Source: Bacillota bacterium (GTDB lineage Bacteria; Bacillota; Clostridia; Christensenellales; Aristaeellaceae). Taken from it: a stretch of 23,241 bases of DNA. Each line of letters begins with the position of its first letter. Within the stretch, counting starts at the first letter, position 1. The DNA is taken from positions 1 to 23,241 of the forward strand of contig JAEYAR010000115.1 in assembly GCA_023404715.1 (NCBI GenBank), written 5' to 3'. The notes under the pieces are model-generated. The model was not told the origin of the DNA. It saw only the letters and a list, made by a program, of their open reading frames with translations, and searched no databases. The translations under genes were made by a program, and so were the position numbers. Below are positions 7,674-14,939 of this stretch, one piece after another.

Positions 7674-7691
7674 ATGTAAAAGAGTTGTAAC
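7674..7691 (-). promoter_or_regulatory. Tandem repeat, candidate autoregulatory site of the response regulator
   Basis: GTTACAA-CTCT-TTTACAT on the minus strand: two heptamers at an 11-bp period, the second differing at its first and last base. It is the same design as 5592-5609 and is placed over the missing -35 of the regulator gene. Confidence 0.58.
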
Positions 7692-7698
7692 AAGGGTG

Positions 7699-7754
7699 CA
7701 TACAAAAACCCACCCGCAAGCGCGCATTAGCGCGGCCCGGATGGGTTTTGTATG
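7699..7754. terminator. Bidirectional terminator after yhbY
   Basis: A long inverted repeat joins CATACAAAAACCCA and TGGGTTTTGTATG, with an inner GCGC-ATTA-GCGC hairpin. On the minus strand the stem ends in GGGTGGGTTTTTG, directly after the yhbY stop, and insulates the two-component operon from the housekeeping genes. Confidence 0.8.
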
Positions 7755-7756
7755 CG

Positions 7757-8044
7757 TTATTCGAGCACGATCTTCGGGTTCTTACTAGCGGGGCGGTAGA
7801 TGACGAACTTGCTGCCGATGCACTGCACGGGCTCGGCGTGCGTCTTCTCGCACAGCTCTTCGATCACCTCGCGCGCGCTTTGGGGCGACGTTTCCAGCAC
7901 CGTGCCCTTGATGAGCTCGCGCGCCTCCAGCGCCTCCCATACCTGCTGCACGATGTTTTGCGTCACGCCCTCCTTGCCGACATGTACGATAGGCTGCAAC
8001 GTATTGGCCATGGAGCGAAGCATAGCCCTTTGTTTGCTTGTCAT
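7757..8044 (-). CDS. yhbY: YhbY family ribosome-associated RNA-binding protein (CRM domain)
   Basis: A 95-residue protein that is a single CRM domain. It begins with the family pattern LTSKQRAxLRSxA (here MTSKQRAMLRSMAN), then IVHVGKEGVTQNIVQQVWEAL with the GxxG-like loop, LIKGTVLETS, and the closing CIGSKFVIYRPASKNPKI. Family members bind pre-50S ribosomal particles and act in ribosome assembly. Length is normal. It follows obgE by 13 bases on the same strand, a common pairing in Firmicutes, and a terminator begins three bases after its stop codon. Confidence 0.93.
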   Translation of the reverse strand: MTSKQRAMLRSMANTLQPIVHVGKEGVTQNIVQQVWEALEARELIKGTVLETSPQSAREVIEELCEKTHAEPVQCIGSKFVIYRPASKNPKIVLE

Positions 8045-8057
8045 ATGTTTTTCTCCT

Positions 8058-9329
8058 TTATTCTACAAAGTCGAATTCCATGTCCGCGATGGCGACGGTA
8101 TCGCCCTCCTTCGCGCCTTTTTCGCGCAGCGCGTCGATGACGCCCGTACGCCTGAGCATGCGGTGGAACCAGCCCAGCGATTCCTCGTCCTCGAAGTTGA
8201 CCGAGTCGAGCAGGCGCTCGATGCTCGGCCCCTCCACCACGTACAGCTCGTTCACGCGGCGCACGGTGAAGGGCGCGCGCGAATCGGCGGTCTCCACGGC
8301 CTCGGGTTCCTCTTCGAATACCCCAACGGGCGGCAGCGTGGGGAGGATGCGCGCGATGGCGTCGAGCAGCGCGTCAAAGCCCTTTTGCGTCGCGGCGGAA
8401 ACGGGGTATACCTCGATATCCGTATGCTTGAGGTGCGCCCTGAGCTTTTCCAGGTTCTCCTGCGCGCCGGGCAGGTCGGTCTTGTTCGCGGCGACGATCT
8501 GAGGCCGCTCGGCGAGGGGGCCGTAGCACACGAGCTCGTCGCAGATGTGCTCGAAGTCCTCTACCGGATCGCGCCCTTCGCTGGCTGCGATATCCACGAC
8601 GTGCACGAGCAATCGCGTGCGCTCTACGTGGCGAAGGAACGCATGCCCAAGGCCTACGCCCGCATGCGCGCCCTCGACCAGGCCCGGAATATCGGCCATC
8701 ACAAAGTCTTCCCCGTGGTGGCGCACGATGCCCAGGTTGGGCGTCAGCGTGGTGAAGTGGTAGTTCGCGATCTTGGGCTTGGCCGATGTGACGACGGAGA
8801 GGATGGTCGACTTGCCTACGTTCGGATAGCCCACCAGCCCGACGTCCGCGATGGACTTGAGCTCTAGCTCAAATTCGTGCACCTCGCACTTCTGACCGGG
8901 CTTGGCGAAGCTCGGCGTCTGGCGCGTTGAGGTGGCGAAATGGCTGTTCCCCCAGCCGCCGCGCCCGCCGTGCAGCAGGATGTGGCGCATGCCCGCCTCG
9001 TGCATGTCTGCGCAAAGCCTGCCGGTCTGCGTCGCGCGCACGAGGGTTCCCACAGGCACCTTGACGATCAGATCCTGGCCGCTCTTGCCCTTGCATAGGC
9101 GGCCCGACCCGTTCTCGCCCGCCTCGGCGGCATACTTGCGCTTATAGCGAAAGTCCATCAGCGTATGCATGTTCGGATCGGCGAGCAATACGACGCTGCC
9201 GCCGCGCCCGCCGTCGCCGCCGTCCGGCCCGCCGTTTTGCACGTATTTTTCGCGGTGAAAGGACACCGCGCCGTCGCCGCCGTTGCCGGCCTTGGCGGTG
9301 ATTTTTACTTTATCGACGAATAGAGACAT
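8058..9329 (-). CDS. obgE: GTPase ObgE/CgtA, ribosome assembly and stress
   Basis: A 423-residue Obg GTPase. The glycine-rich Obg domain covers about residues 1-158 (DKVKITAKAGNGGDG, GGPDGGDGGRGGSVV, HGGRGGWGNSHF). The G domain follows with G1 GYPNVGKST, G2-region TTLTPNLG, G3 DIPGLVEGAH, G4 NKTD and G5 SAATQKG. A C-terminal OCT domain (about 345-423) ends in MEFDFVE. Obg proteins bind GTP, act in late 50S assembly and link growth to nucleotide levels. The ATG at 9327-9329 has GGAGGAA five bases upstream and starts MSLFVDKVKI as in other family members; a start ten codons earlier would destroy this arrangement. Upstream is its own promoter; downstream is yhbY. The usual rplU-rpmA genes are not adjacent. 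Confidence 0.97.
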   Translation of the reverse strand: MSLFVDKVKITAKAGNGGDGAVSFHREKYVQNGGPDGGDGGRGGSVVLLADPNMHTLMDFRYKRKYAAEAGENGSGRLCKGKSGQDLIVKVPVGTLVRATQTGRLCADMHEAGMRHILLHGGRGGWGNSHFATSTRQTPSFAKPGQKCEVHEFELELKSIADVGLVGYPNVGKSTILSVVTSAKPKIANYHFTTLTPNLGIVRHHGEDFVMADIPGLVEGAHAGVGLGHAFLRHVERTRLLVHVVDIAASEGRDPVEDFEHICDELVCYGPLAERPQIVAANKTDLPGAQENLEKLRAHLKHTDIEVYPVSAATQKGFDALLDAIARILPTLPPVGVFEEEPEAVETADSRAPFTVRRVNELYVVEGPSIERLLDSVNFEDEESLGWFHRMLRRTGVIDALREKGAKEGDTVAIADMEFDFVE

Positions 9330-9385
9330 AGATTCCTCCATGGTGCGTGATTTGCTCAAAACAAATATGGGCTTAGAAGCAATCT

Positions 9386-9394
9386 ATTATACCA
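9386..9394 (-). promoter_or_regulatory. Extended -10 promoter of obgE
   Basis: On the minus strand TGG-TATAAT gives a perfect -10 with an extended TGn element. No good -35 is visible 16-18 bp upstream. The predicted leader is about 50 nt. Confidence 0.6.
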
Positions 9395-9501
9395 CAGAAA
9401 AACCCGAAGCGACAGGGGCGAACGGGAAAAAGATACGAATGCCCGCATCGGCCGGGCGAAACGCGAACGTGCTCATCAGAATTGCCTTTCACTCCCCGGT
9501 C

Positions 9502-9537
9502 AAAAGCGAAATCCAGGGGCGCTCATTCCCCTGGATT
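9502..9537 (-). terminator. Terminator after nth
   Basis: AATCCAGGGG and CCCCTGGATT form a 10-bp stem (9510-9519 with 9528-9537). On the minus strand TCGCTTTTG follows, a short T run. It lies five bases after the nth stop. DNA from 9395 to 9501 shows nothing further. Confidence 0.65.
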
Positions 9538-9541
9538 CCCG

Positions 9542-10195
9542 TCACTGTGCCTGCGCCTGCGGCTCCGCCTGGGCTTGCGCAAAGTCGCATAGATCCCGCA
9601 GCGTACATCGCTCGCAGGCGGGCTTGCGCGCGGCGCAGACCTGCCTGCCGTGATAGATCAGCCAATGATGCGCGGTCGACCACAGCGCCTTGGGGATGGC
9701 CTGCTGCAGCTCCAGCTCGGTCTTCAGCACGTCACCCGCATGCGCGAGCCCCAAACGGTTGGAGACGCGAAAGACATGGGTATCCACCGCGATGGCATCC
9801 GCGCCAAAAGCGTTGGCCATGACGACGTTCGCCGTCTTGCGGCCCACGCCGGGCAGGCGCTGCAACGCTTCGAAGTCGTTGGGCACCTCGCCGCCGTATT
9901 GCGATACGATCGCGCGCGCCGCTGCCACGAGGCTCTTCGCCTTATTGTGGTAGATGCCGCACGACTGGATATACGGCTCGATCTGGGCGGGTTCCGCCGC
10001 CGCCAGATGCGCCGGGTCGGGGTAAGCGGCGAAGAGCGCGGGCGTCACCTTGTTTACCTTGACGTCCGTGCACTGAGCGGAGAGCACCGTCGCCACCAGC
10101 ATCTGATAGGGGTTTTGAAAGTGCAGCGCGGCCTTGGCCTCGGGGTACAGCCGCGCCAGCTCCTGCAAAATAGCCTCGTTTTTTGCCTGATCCAT
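9542..10195 (-). CDS. nth: Endonuclease III, DNA glycosylase/AP lyase
   Basis: A 217-residue base-excision repair enzyme that removes oxidised pyrimidines and nicks abasic sites. The helix-hairpin-helix LPGVGRKTANVV (114-125) contains the catalytic lysine K120, and AVDTHVFRV supplies D138, the same numbers as in the E. coli enzyme. The [4Fe-4S] loop is C187-X6-C194-X2-C197-X5-C203. The C-terminus carries an odd low-complexity AQAQAEPQAQAQ tail after the cluster. The ATG at 10193-10195 has AGAGGAG eight bases upstream. It has a strong promoter of its own whose -35 overlaps the stop codon of the DUF3343 gene. Confidence 0.97.
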   Translation of the reverse strand: MDQAKNEAILQELARLYPEAKAALHFQNPYQMLVATVLSAQCTDVKVNKVTPALFAAYPDPAHLAAAEPAQIEPYIQSCGIYHNKAKSLVAAARAIVSQYGGEVPNDFEALQRLPGVGRKTANVVMANAFGADAIAVDTHVFRVSNRLGLAHAGDVLKTELELQQAIPKALWSTAHHWLIYHGRQVCAARKPACERCTLRDLCDFAQAQAEPQAQAQ

Positions 10196-10224
10196 GGAGA
10201 AATCTCCTCTACCCGTTTTCCCCC

Positions 10225-10253
10225 ATTATACGCGTTTTTTTGAGCGATTTCAA
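10225..10253 (-). promoter_or_regulatory. Promoter of nth
   Basis: TTGAAA (10248-10253) and TATAAT (10225-10230) on the minus strand with a 17-bp spacer, nearly consensus. The -35 overlaps the last codons of the upstream DUF3343 gene. Confidence 0.8.
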
Positions 10254-10537
10254 CCCTCCCGCCTATAAATTGGATACAGGCTGGGCCGGCCGCTTCCATG
10301 GCGCTCCACGTGGTAAAACCCGATCAGGTTGCCCGGGCGGGTCTGATTGTATACGTCCAGCACCGGTTGCGTGTCCTGAACCTCAAAGCGCACGGAAAGC
10401 CCACAGCCGATGGCCACGTCGTGCGGCGTGGCGACCACCTGCGTCCTGATGCCCGCGCGGCGCAGCGCCCCCTCAAAGCGAAGCACCTGCTGGCGCGAGC
10501 GAAACGCAGCGATGCCGAATACCTCTTCCTCCATCAT
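10250..10537 (-). CDS. DUF3343 protein, putative Se/S carrier-like
   Basis: A 95-residue protein matching the DUF3343 pattern: a ferredoxin-like fold with FGIAAFRSRQQVLRFEGALRRAGI, then VATPHDVAIGCGLSVRF holding the conserved Cys-Gly pair, and a short LIGFYHVERHG end. The family is annotated as a putative sulfur or selenium carrier because of this cysteine and its frequent neighbours; the biochemistry is not settled. The ATG at 10535-10537 lies six bases after AGGAGG; longer frames begin before the ribosome binding site and are unlikely. It is divergent from a NifS-like class V aminotransferase, a pairing consistent with persulfide or selenide transfer from the enzyme to this carrier (inference). 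Confidence 0.82.
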   Translation of the reverse strand: MMEEEVFGIAAFRSRQQVLRFEGALRRAGIRTQVVATPHDVAIGCGLSVRFEVQDTQPVLDVYNQTRPGNLIGFYHVERHGSGRPSLYPIYRREG

Positions 10538-10589
10538 GAGCATCCTCCTTGTATTCCATCCGGATCCGCGCGGCCTGTGTGTCATCTTG

Positions 10590-10624
10590 CGCCGCGCGCC
10601 TAATATACTGTATTGCGCGCGGCG
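10590..10624. promoter_or_regulatory. Divergent promoter region inside a GC inverted repeat
   Basis: CGCCGCGCGC (10590-10599) and GCGCGCGGCG (10615-10624) are perfect inverted arms around an AT-rich centre (10600-10614, TAATATACTGTATT) that offers -10-like boxes in both directions. It lies between DUF3343 and the NifS-like gene. This could be a shared operator with promoter, or a simple cruciform or hairpin. Confidence 0.35.
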
Positions 10625-10658
10625 TCGCTGCGTGACGAACGCACAGGAGGAAGCATCC

Positions 10659-11783
10659 GTGATTTATCTAGACAACGCGGCGACCAGCTTTCCCAAAGCC
10701 CCTCAGGTCTCGCAAGCCATGTGCGGCGCGCTGGATAAGGTGGGCGCAAACCCCGGCCGCGCGGGCCACCGCCTTTCCCTGGCTGCGGGCCGTATCATCT
10801 GGGGCTGCCGCGAACAGCTCGCCGCCTTTCTCTGCGTGGACGACCCCTCGCGGATCGTCTTTTGCCAAAACTGCACCGACGCGCTCAACACGGCAATCCA
10901 CGGCTTCGTGCGGCGCGGCGACCACGTCGTCTCCACGCTGCTCGAGCATAACTCCGTTTTGCGCCCGCTCAGCGAGCTTACGCGCATGGGCGTCATCACC
11001 CTGACGCTCGTACGCCCCGGCGCGGACGGACGCGTCACACCCGAAAAGGTCCTCTCCGCCTTCACCCCCCGTACGCGCCTGATGGCGCTCACCCATGCCA
11101 GCAACGTCACGGGCGTGGTGCAGGATGCGCGGCGCATCGCGGGCGTCTGCCGCCGCCGGGGGGTCACGCTGCTCGTCGACGCTGCGCAAAGCCTGGGGCA
11201 CGTGCCTGTATCGCCTAATGACCTGGGCGCGGACTTGCTCGCCTTTCCCGGCCACAAGGGGCTGCTCGGTCCGCATGGCACAGGGGCGCTCTATATCCGC
11301 GAGGGCGTCGAGCTCTATCCGCTTCGTCAGGGGGGCACCGGAAGCGTATCCGAAAGCATGTTCCAGCCCGACGACATGCCCGATCGCTTTGAGAGCGGCA
11401 CGCTCAACCTGCCCGGCATTGCGGGCCTCGCCGCGGGCATCCGGTTCGTGACGCAGCATCAGGGGGAGATCGCCTCGCACCACCGGGTGCTGTGCGGTCG
11501 GATGATCGCGGGCCTGCGGCAGATTCCCGGCGTACGCGTCTATTCGCCGCCCGGCAGCCTGCTCGCCGCCTTTAATGTGGAAGGGAAGACATCCGGCGAG
11601 GTGGCGGACGCGCTGAACGAGCAGAACGTCGCCGTGCGCGGCGGGCTGCACTGCGCGCCGGGCGCGCATCAATTCCTCGGCACGCTCGAGACGGGCGCGG
11701 TCCGCGCGAGCCCCGGCCCCTTCAACACGGAGCGGGATATCGACCTGCTGCTTGAGAGCGTCGAACAAATTGCAAAGGCCTGA
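10659..11783 (+). CDS. Class V aminotransferase, NifS-like cysteine desulfurase family
   Basis: A 374-residue PLP enzyme. YLDNAATSFPKAP (3-15) opens the protein. H97 (LEHNS), D174 (LVDAAQS) and the Schiff-base lysine K200 in FPGHKGLLGP are present, as is a cysteine in RGGLHCAPGAH (C332) at the place of the catalytic cysteine of desulfurases. The family removes sulfur (or selenium) from cysteine to leave a persulfide. It matches the shorter NifS-like subgroup, often seen next to DUF3343, rather than the IscS/SufS housekeeping forms; that assignment is from motif recall. The GTG start at 10659-10661 has AGGAGG eight bases upstream and gives the family N-terminus; longer frames read through the divergent DUF3343 promoter. 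Confidence 0.9.
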   Translation: MIYLDNAATSFPKAPQVSQAMCGALDKVGANPGRAGHRLSLAAGRIIWGCREQLAAFLCVDDPSRIVFCQNCTDALNTAIHGFVRRGDHVVSTLLEHNSVLRPLSELTRMGVITLTLVRPGADGRVTPEKVLSAFTPRTRLMALTHASNVTGVVQDARRIAGVCRRRGVTLLVDAAQSLGHVPVSPNDLGADLLAFPGHKGLLGPHGTGALYIREGVELYPLRQGGTGSVSESMFQPDDMPDRFESGTLNLPGIAGLAAGIRFVTQHQGEIASHHRVLCGRMIAGLRQIPGVRVYSPPGSLLAAFNVEGKTSGEVADALNEQNVAVRGGLHCAPGAHQFLGTLETGAVRASPGPFNTERDIDLLLESVEQIAKA

Positions 11784-11810
11784 CCGCGCTCCGGCTGTAG
11801 CCCAACGCGC

Positions 11811-11842
11811 CCTAAGCCTCTCCCGAGGGGAGAACCTTTAGG
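11811..11842. repeat. Hairpin-forming intergenic element
   Basis: CCTAA...TCTCCC-GAG-GGGAGA...TTAGG forms a compact hairpin, flanked by two copies of CGCGCCCTA (near 11806 and 11851). No T run follows on either strand, so it is not a standard terminator. It resembles short dispersed palindromic repeats, but with only this copy in the window that is a guess. Confidence 0.35.
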
Positions 11843-11902
11843 AAGGGATGCGCGCCCTACAAAATATGCTTTATGAAACGAACAAGGGGAGAGCTCAAGC
11901 CC

Positions 11903-11931
11903 TTGACCTTTCCGCATTGATCGGGTAGTAT
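11903..11931 (+). promoter_or_regulatory. Promoter of the NSS transporter gene
   Basis: TTGACC (11903-11908) and TAGTAT (11926-11931) with a 17-bp spacer. The predicted leader is about 45 nt before the ATG at 11982. Confidence 0.6.
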
Positions 11932-11981
11932 AGAGGAGGTTTGTCATCCCTATAACAAAAGAACGGCAGGTGTAAGGAACT

Positions 11982-13334
11982 ATGAGCAAGAAACGCCCAA
12001 CCTCCTCCCCCGCCGCGACCGTCCATGCCAACGGCGGCTTCCGGTCCGGTTTCGGCTTTGTTCTCGCCTGTGTCGGCTCCGCGGTCGGCATGGGAAATAT
12101 CTGGATGTTCCCCTACCGCGTAGGGCAATATGGCGGCGGCGCCTTCCTGATCCCCTATTTCCTCTTCGTCGCCCTCTTCGGGTTCGTCGGGCTGTCCGCA
12201 GAGTTCGCTATTGGCCGCCGCGCCAAGACGGGGACGCTCGGCTCGTACGAATATTGCTGGAATGCACGCGGCCTGGGCAAGCTGGGGTATGTCTTGGGTT
12301 GGATTCCTCTGCTCGGCTCTTTTGGGATCGCCATCGGCTATGCGATCATCGTCGGCTGGGTCGTGCGCGCGCTAGCCGGTTCCGTCACAGGCGCGATCTT
12401 CACGCAAGATGCCGCCCTTTATTTCCAACAGGCCACGGGCGATCTAGGCAGCGTTCCCTGGCACCTGTTGGTCGTCCTGTGTGCCTGCGCGATCCTGATG
12501 TTCGGGGCGACAAAGGGGATCGAGCGCATCAACAAGGTGCTGATGCCCTCTTTCTTCGTCCTCTTTGCCCTATTGGCCGTGCGCGTCGCCTTCCTGCCCG
12601 GCGCGGCGGAGGGCTATAGGTTCCTCTTCACACCCCACTGGGAAGACCTGCTGCGCATCGATACCTGGGTAATGGCGATGGGGCAGGCGTTCTTTTCGCT
12701 GTCCATCACGGGCTCCGGCATGATCATCTATGGTACCTATTTGAGCAAGTCGGAGGACATTCCCGCCGCATCCATCCGCACGGCCGTGTTCGACACGTTC
12801 GCGGCCATGCTGGCCGCTTTGGCCATCATGCCCGCTGTCTTCGCCTTCGGCATCGAGCCGAACGCCGGACCGCCGCTCATGTTCATCACGCTGCCGGGCA
12901 TCTTCAGGCAGATGCCCATGGGGCGCCTCTTCGCCGTCTTTTTCTTCCTCTCCGTGGCCTTTGCGGGCATTACCAGCCTGATCAACATGTTTGAAGCCGT
13001 CAGCGAATCCTGGCAGACGCGCTTCCGTCTGCCGCGCAAGGCTGCAGTAGCCCTTTGCGGCGGCATCTCGCTGCTGATCGGCCTCTTTCTGGAGGCGGAG
13101 CCTAAGGTCGGCGCCTGGATGGACTTGATCACCATCGTCGTCGTGCCGCTCGGGGCGGTGCTCGGCGCCGTTTCGATCTACTACGTCCTGGGCTATCGCG
13201 AGATCCGGCGCGAACTGGAAACCGGCCGCCGCCGTCCGCTCGGCGCCCTTTTCGGCCCGCTCGCGCGCTATGTCTATGTGCCGCTCGCGGCGGTGGTGTT
13301 CATTCTAGGCATTGTATACGGCGGCATCGGCTAA
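11982..13334 (+). CDS. Sodium-dependent transporter, NSS/SNF (SLC6) family
   Basis: A 450-residue integral membrane symporter. TM1 carries the unwound sodium/substrate segment GSAVGMGNIWMFPY (33-46) seen in LeuT, MhsT and Tyt1. TM6 carries GQAFFSLSITGSGMIIYGTYL, and a later ITSLINMFEA segment matches TM8, which helps bind the second sodium. About 11-12 hydrophobic segments are seen, and the length is normal for bacterial members. The family uses the sodium gradient to import amino acids or related amines. The substrate cannot be fixed from sequence. The ATG at 11982 follows AAGGA. The gene has its own promoter and a strong bidirectional terminator, so it is a single-gene unit. Its proximity to the NifS-like gene is not evidence of a shared role. 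Confidence 0.93.
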   Translation: MSKKRPTSSPAATVHANGGFRSGFGFVLACVGSAVGMGNIWMFPYRVGQYGGGAFLIPYFLFVALFGFVGLSAEFAIGRRAKTGTLGSYEYCWNARGLGKLGYVLGWIPLLGSFGIAIGYAIIVGWVVRALAGSVTGAIFTQDAALYFQQATGDLGSVPWHLLVVLCACAILMFGATKGIERINKVLMPSFFVLFALLAVRVAFLPGAAEGYRFLFTPHWEDLLRIDTWVMAMGQAFFSLSITGSGMIIYGTYLSKSEDIPAASIRTAVFDTFAAMLAALAIMPAVFAFGIEPNAGPPLMFITLPGIFRQMPMGRLFAVFFFLSVAFAGITSLINMFEAVSESWQTRFRLPRKAAVALCGGISLLIGLFLEAEPKVGAWMDLITIVVVPLGAVLGAVSIYYVLGYREIRRELETGRRRPLGALFGPLARYVYVPLAAVVFILGIVYGGIG

Positions 13335-13338
13335 AAAA

Positions 13339-13377
13339 CGGGGCTTAGCGCTCGATCTGCGCTAAGCCCCGCTTTTT
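13339..13377. terminator. Bidirectional terminator between the NSS transporter and UPF0178 genes
   Basis: CGGGGCTTAGCGC (13339-13351) and GCGCTAAGCCCCG (13359-13371) form a perfect 13-bp stem with a 7-base loop, followed by CTTTTT on plus and TTTTTTAG on minus. The stop codon of the minus gene lies inside the T run. Confidence 0.93.
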
Positions 13378-13825
13378 ATAAATCCTCTTTCCCGGCATCG
13401 CGCACCAGCGCCTCCAGCGCGGCATCAAACGCCGCGTCCTGCGCTGAGGTACGCTTTTTCGGGCCTCGGAGCCTACCGCCCGCGCTGCGCACCTTGCGCG
13501 CCGTATGCCGCGCGAGCAGCAGACCGTCGATGTTATCCTCCGTATAAACCAGCCCGTTTTGGCTCAGCGCCCGCGCCCTGCGGGCGAGCGCCATCGCGGC
13601 GAGCCCGTAATCCTGCGTCACGACCACGTCGCCCGGCTCCGCCATGTTGGCGAGCTTAAAGTCCACGCTATCCGCGCCTTTGCTTACGGTAATCGTCTGC
13701 GCCCCGTCCCGCGCAAAGACGTGCGCCTCGTCGCACAGGATGATCACCGCAATGCCGTACCGCCTGCCGCAGGCGACGCACGCCTCCACGACCGGGCACC
13801 CGTCCGCGTCGATCAGGATACGCAT
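13376..13825 (-). CDS. YaiI/YqxD family protein (UPF0178, DUF188)
   Basis: A 149-residue protein of the UPF0178 family, with the N-terminal motif ILIDADGCPV, the middle block VSKGADSVDFKLANMAEPGDVVVTQDYGLAAMAL and the conserved late block GLVYTEDNIDGLLLARH, then RGPKKRT. The acidic residues (D of IDAD, D of ADSVD, D of TQDYG) resemble a PIN-like nuclease centre; activity is not established for the family. Two adjacent ATGs exist (13828 and 13825); the second is seven bases from GGAGG and is preferred. The upstream DUF362 stop overlaps the start (ATGATG), so translation is coupled. Confidence 0.9.
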   Translation of the reverse strand: MRILIDADGCPVVEACVACGRRYGIAVIILCDEAHVFARDGAQTITVSKGADSVDFKLANMAEPGDVVVTQDYGLAAMALARRARALSQNGLVYTEDNIDGLLLARHTARKVRSAGGRLRGPKKRTSAQDAAFDAALEALVRDAGKEDL

Positions 13826-14919
13826 CATTCTTCCTCCGCCTGCGCCCTTAAAAAGGCGAAGATATCCGCCGCTCGCGGCGGGCACCCCGGCGCGAAGCGT
13901 TCAAACCCGCAGGTGCACTGGCCCACGCCGAGCGTCCCGCCCTGTCCGCGCCAGCCCTGCCCGATGGCGACGGTTTTCGGTGCGGGGATGCCTTCGTCCT
14001 CCAGGCGCTGCAACGCGTAGATCAGCCCGGCATAGCAGGCGCTGCACGCCTCCCTTTGCCGCACGCAGCGGGCCAGCGAGGCGACGCGGCGCGTTGCCCG
14101 CAGGCCTTCCCGCCTCGCCTGCGGACGGTTTAGCTCCGTCACCTTGGCGCTGCCGATGTCGGCTGAGCCGACGCCCAGCGCCTCGGCCATGGTAATATAG
14201 GGCACGTCCGAGATCGCATAGCCCATCGCCTCGCACGCCCAGGCGTCGCACAGCACCGGGTCCAGAAAGCCGAGCACCTGCCCGCGCTCGACCGGGTTGC
14301 CGCCCTCCTCAAAGTTCAGGTCTCCGCAGAGCGCATCCACGAGCACGAAGTCCTGCCGGATCGCGGTGTTCAGATGCGCGATGGGTTTCATGAGCCCCAT
14401 GGAATGAAAGCGGCGTTTTTCGCCGTTGGGGATGAGACCCTTCATATTCTTCAGCGCGCAGGTGACAGCCGTCTGGCAATGCCCCTTGAGTACCGGCATG
14501 TTGATGAGAAAGTCGATATCCCGCACGCAGTTGCAGATCTGCAGCTGCATACCGTGGCAGTCCGCCGTATAGGCTTTCTCCTTCTGCGTGTCGATCAGCG
14601 GCACGCCGTAACGCTCGCTGAGCGCGCGATAGCCGCAGGCATCGAAGGCCGCCTGCGTCCTGTCGCCCACCCACGAGCCCTCGACGATGGAGATGTTTTG
14701 AAAGCCCCTCTCCTGCAGGTATTCGACCACCCCGGCGAGCAGCGCCGGGTGCGTCGTCGCCCCTTCCTCGGCGGGGATCGCCCCCACGAGATTGGGCTTA
14801 AGGGCGATGCGCGCCCCTTTCTCGGGGATCATCTTCTCGATCTGTGCCGCTCGCAATACGTCGTACGCCATCTGCCGCGCATCCTGGCCATACACGATCA
14901 GCACGTCCTTTTTTTGCAT
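13825..14919 (-). CDS. DUF362 family protein with cysteine-rich C-terminus
   Basis: A 364-residue protein with the DUF362 fold. Seen are IALKPNLVGAIPAEEGATTHPALL (about 38-61), the VEGSWVGD segment, a DIDFLINMPVLKGHCQTAVTCALKNMKGLIP core, and a D-rich segment DFVLVDALCGDL. DUF362 proteins are of uncertain function and are often fused to 4Fe-4S ferredoxin domains. Here no classical CxxCxxCxxxCP pair occurs, but the last third holds the cysteine groups CVRQREACSACY and QCTCGFERFAPGCPP, which might hold a metal centre. The ATG at 14917-14919 comes after a GGAAGG/GGAG purine run. A TATAAT promoter and an 18-bp palindrome over the transcription start lie upstream, so a repressor is likely. It is coupled to the UPF0178 gene. 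Confidence 0.85.
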   Translation of the reverse strand: MQKKDVLIVYGQDARQMAYDVLRAAQIEKMIPEKGARIALKPNLVGAIPAEEGATTHPALLAGVVEYLQERGFQNISIVEGSWVGDRTQAAFDACGYRALSERYGVPLIDTQKEKAYTADCHGMQLQICNCVRDIDFLINMPVLKGHCQTAVTCALKNMKGLIPNGEKRRFHSMGLMKPIAHLNTAIRQDFVLVDALCGDLNFEEGGNPVERGQVLGFLDPVLCDAWACEAMGYAISDVPYITMAEALGVGSADIGSAKVTELNRPQARREGLRATRRVASLARCVRQREACSACYAGLIYALQRLEDEGIPAPKTVAIGQGWRGQGGTLGVGQCTCGFERFAPGCPPRAADIFAFLRAQAEEE

Positions 14920-14939
14920 CCGCTCCGCTTCCTTCCGCT

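Noticed and set aside
7800..8867. A 355-codon plus-strand frame opposite yhbY and obgE
   Set aside because: It spans two clear genes and their spacer on the other strand and shows no recognisable motif.
10668..11768. A 366-codon minus-strand frame opposite the NifS-like gene
   Set aside because: Antisense shadow of a gene with all catalytic motifs present; the composition is Arg/Ala-rich without domains.
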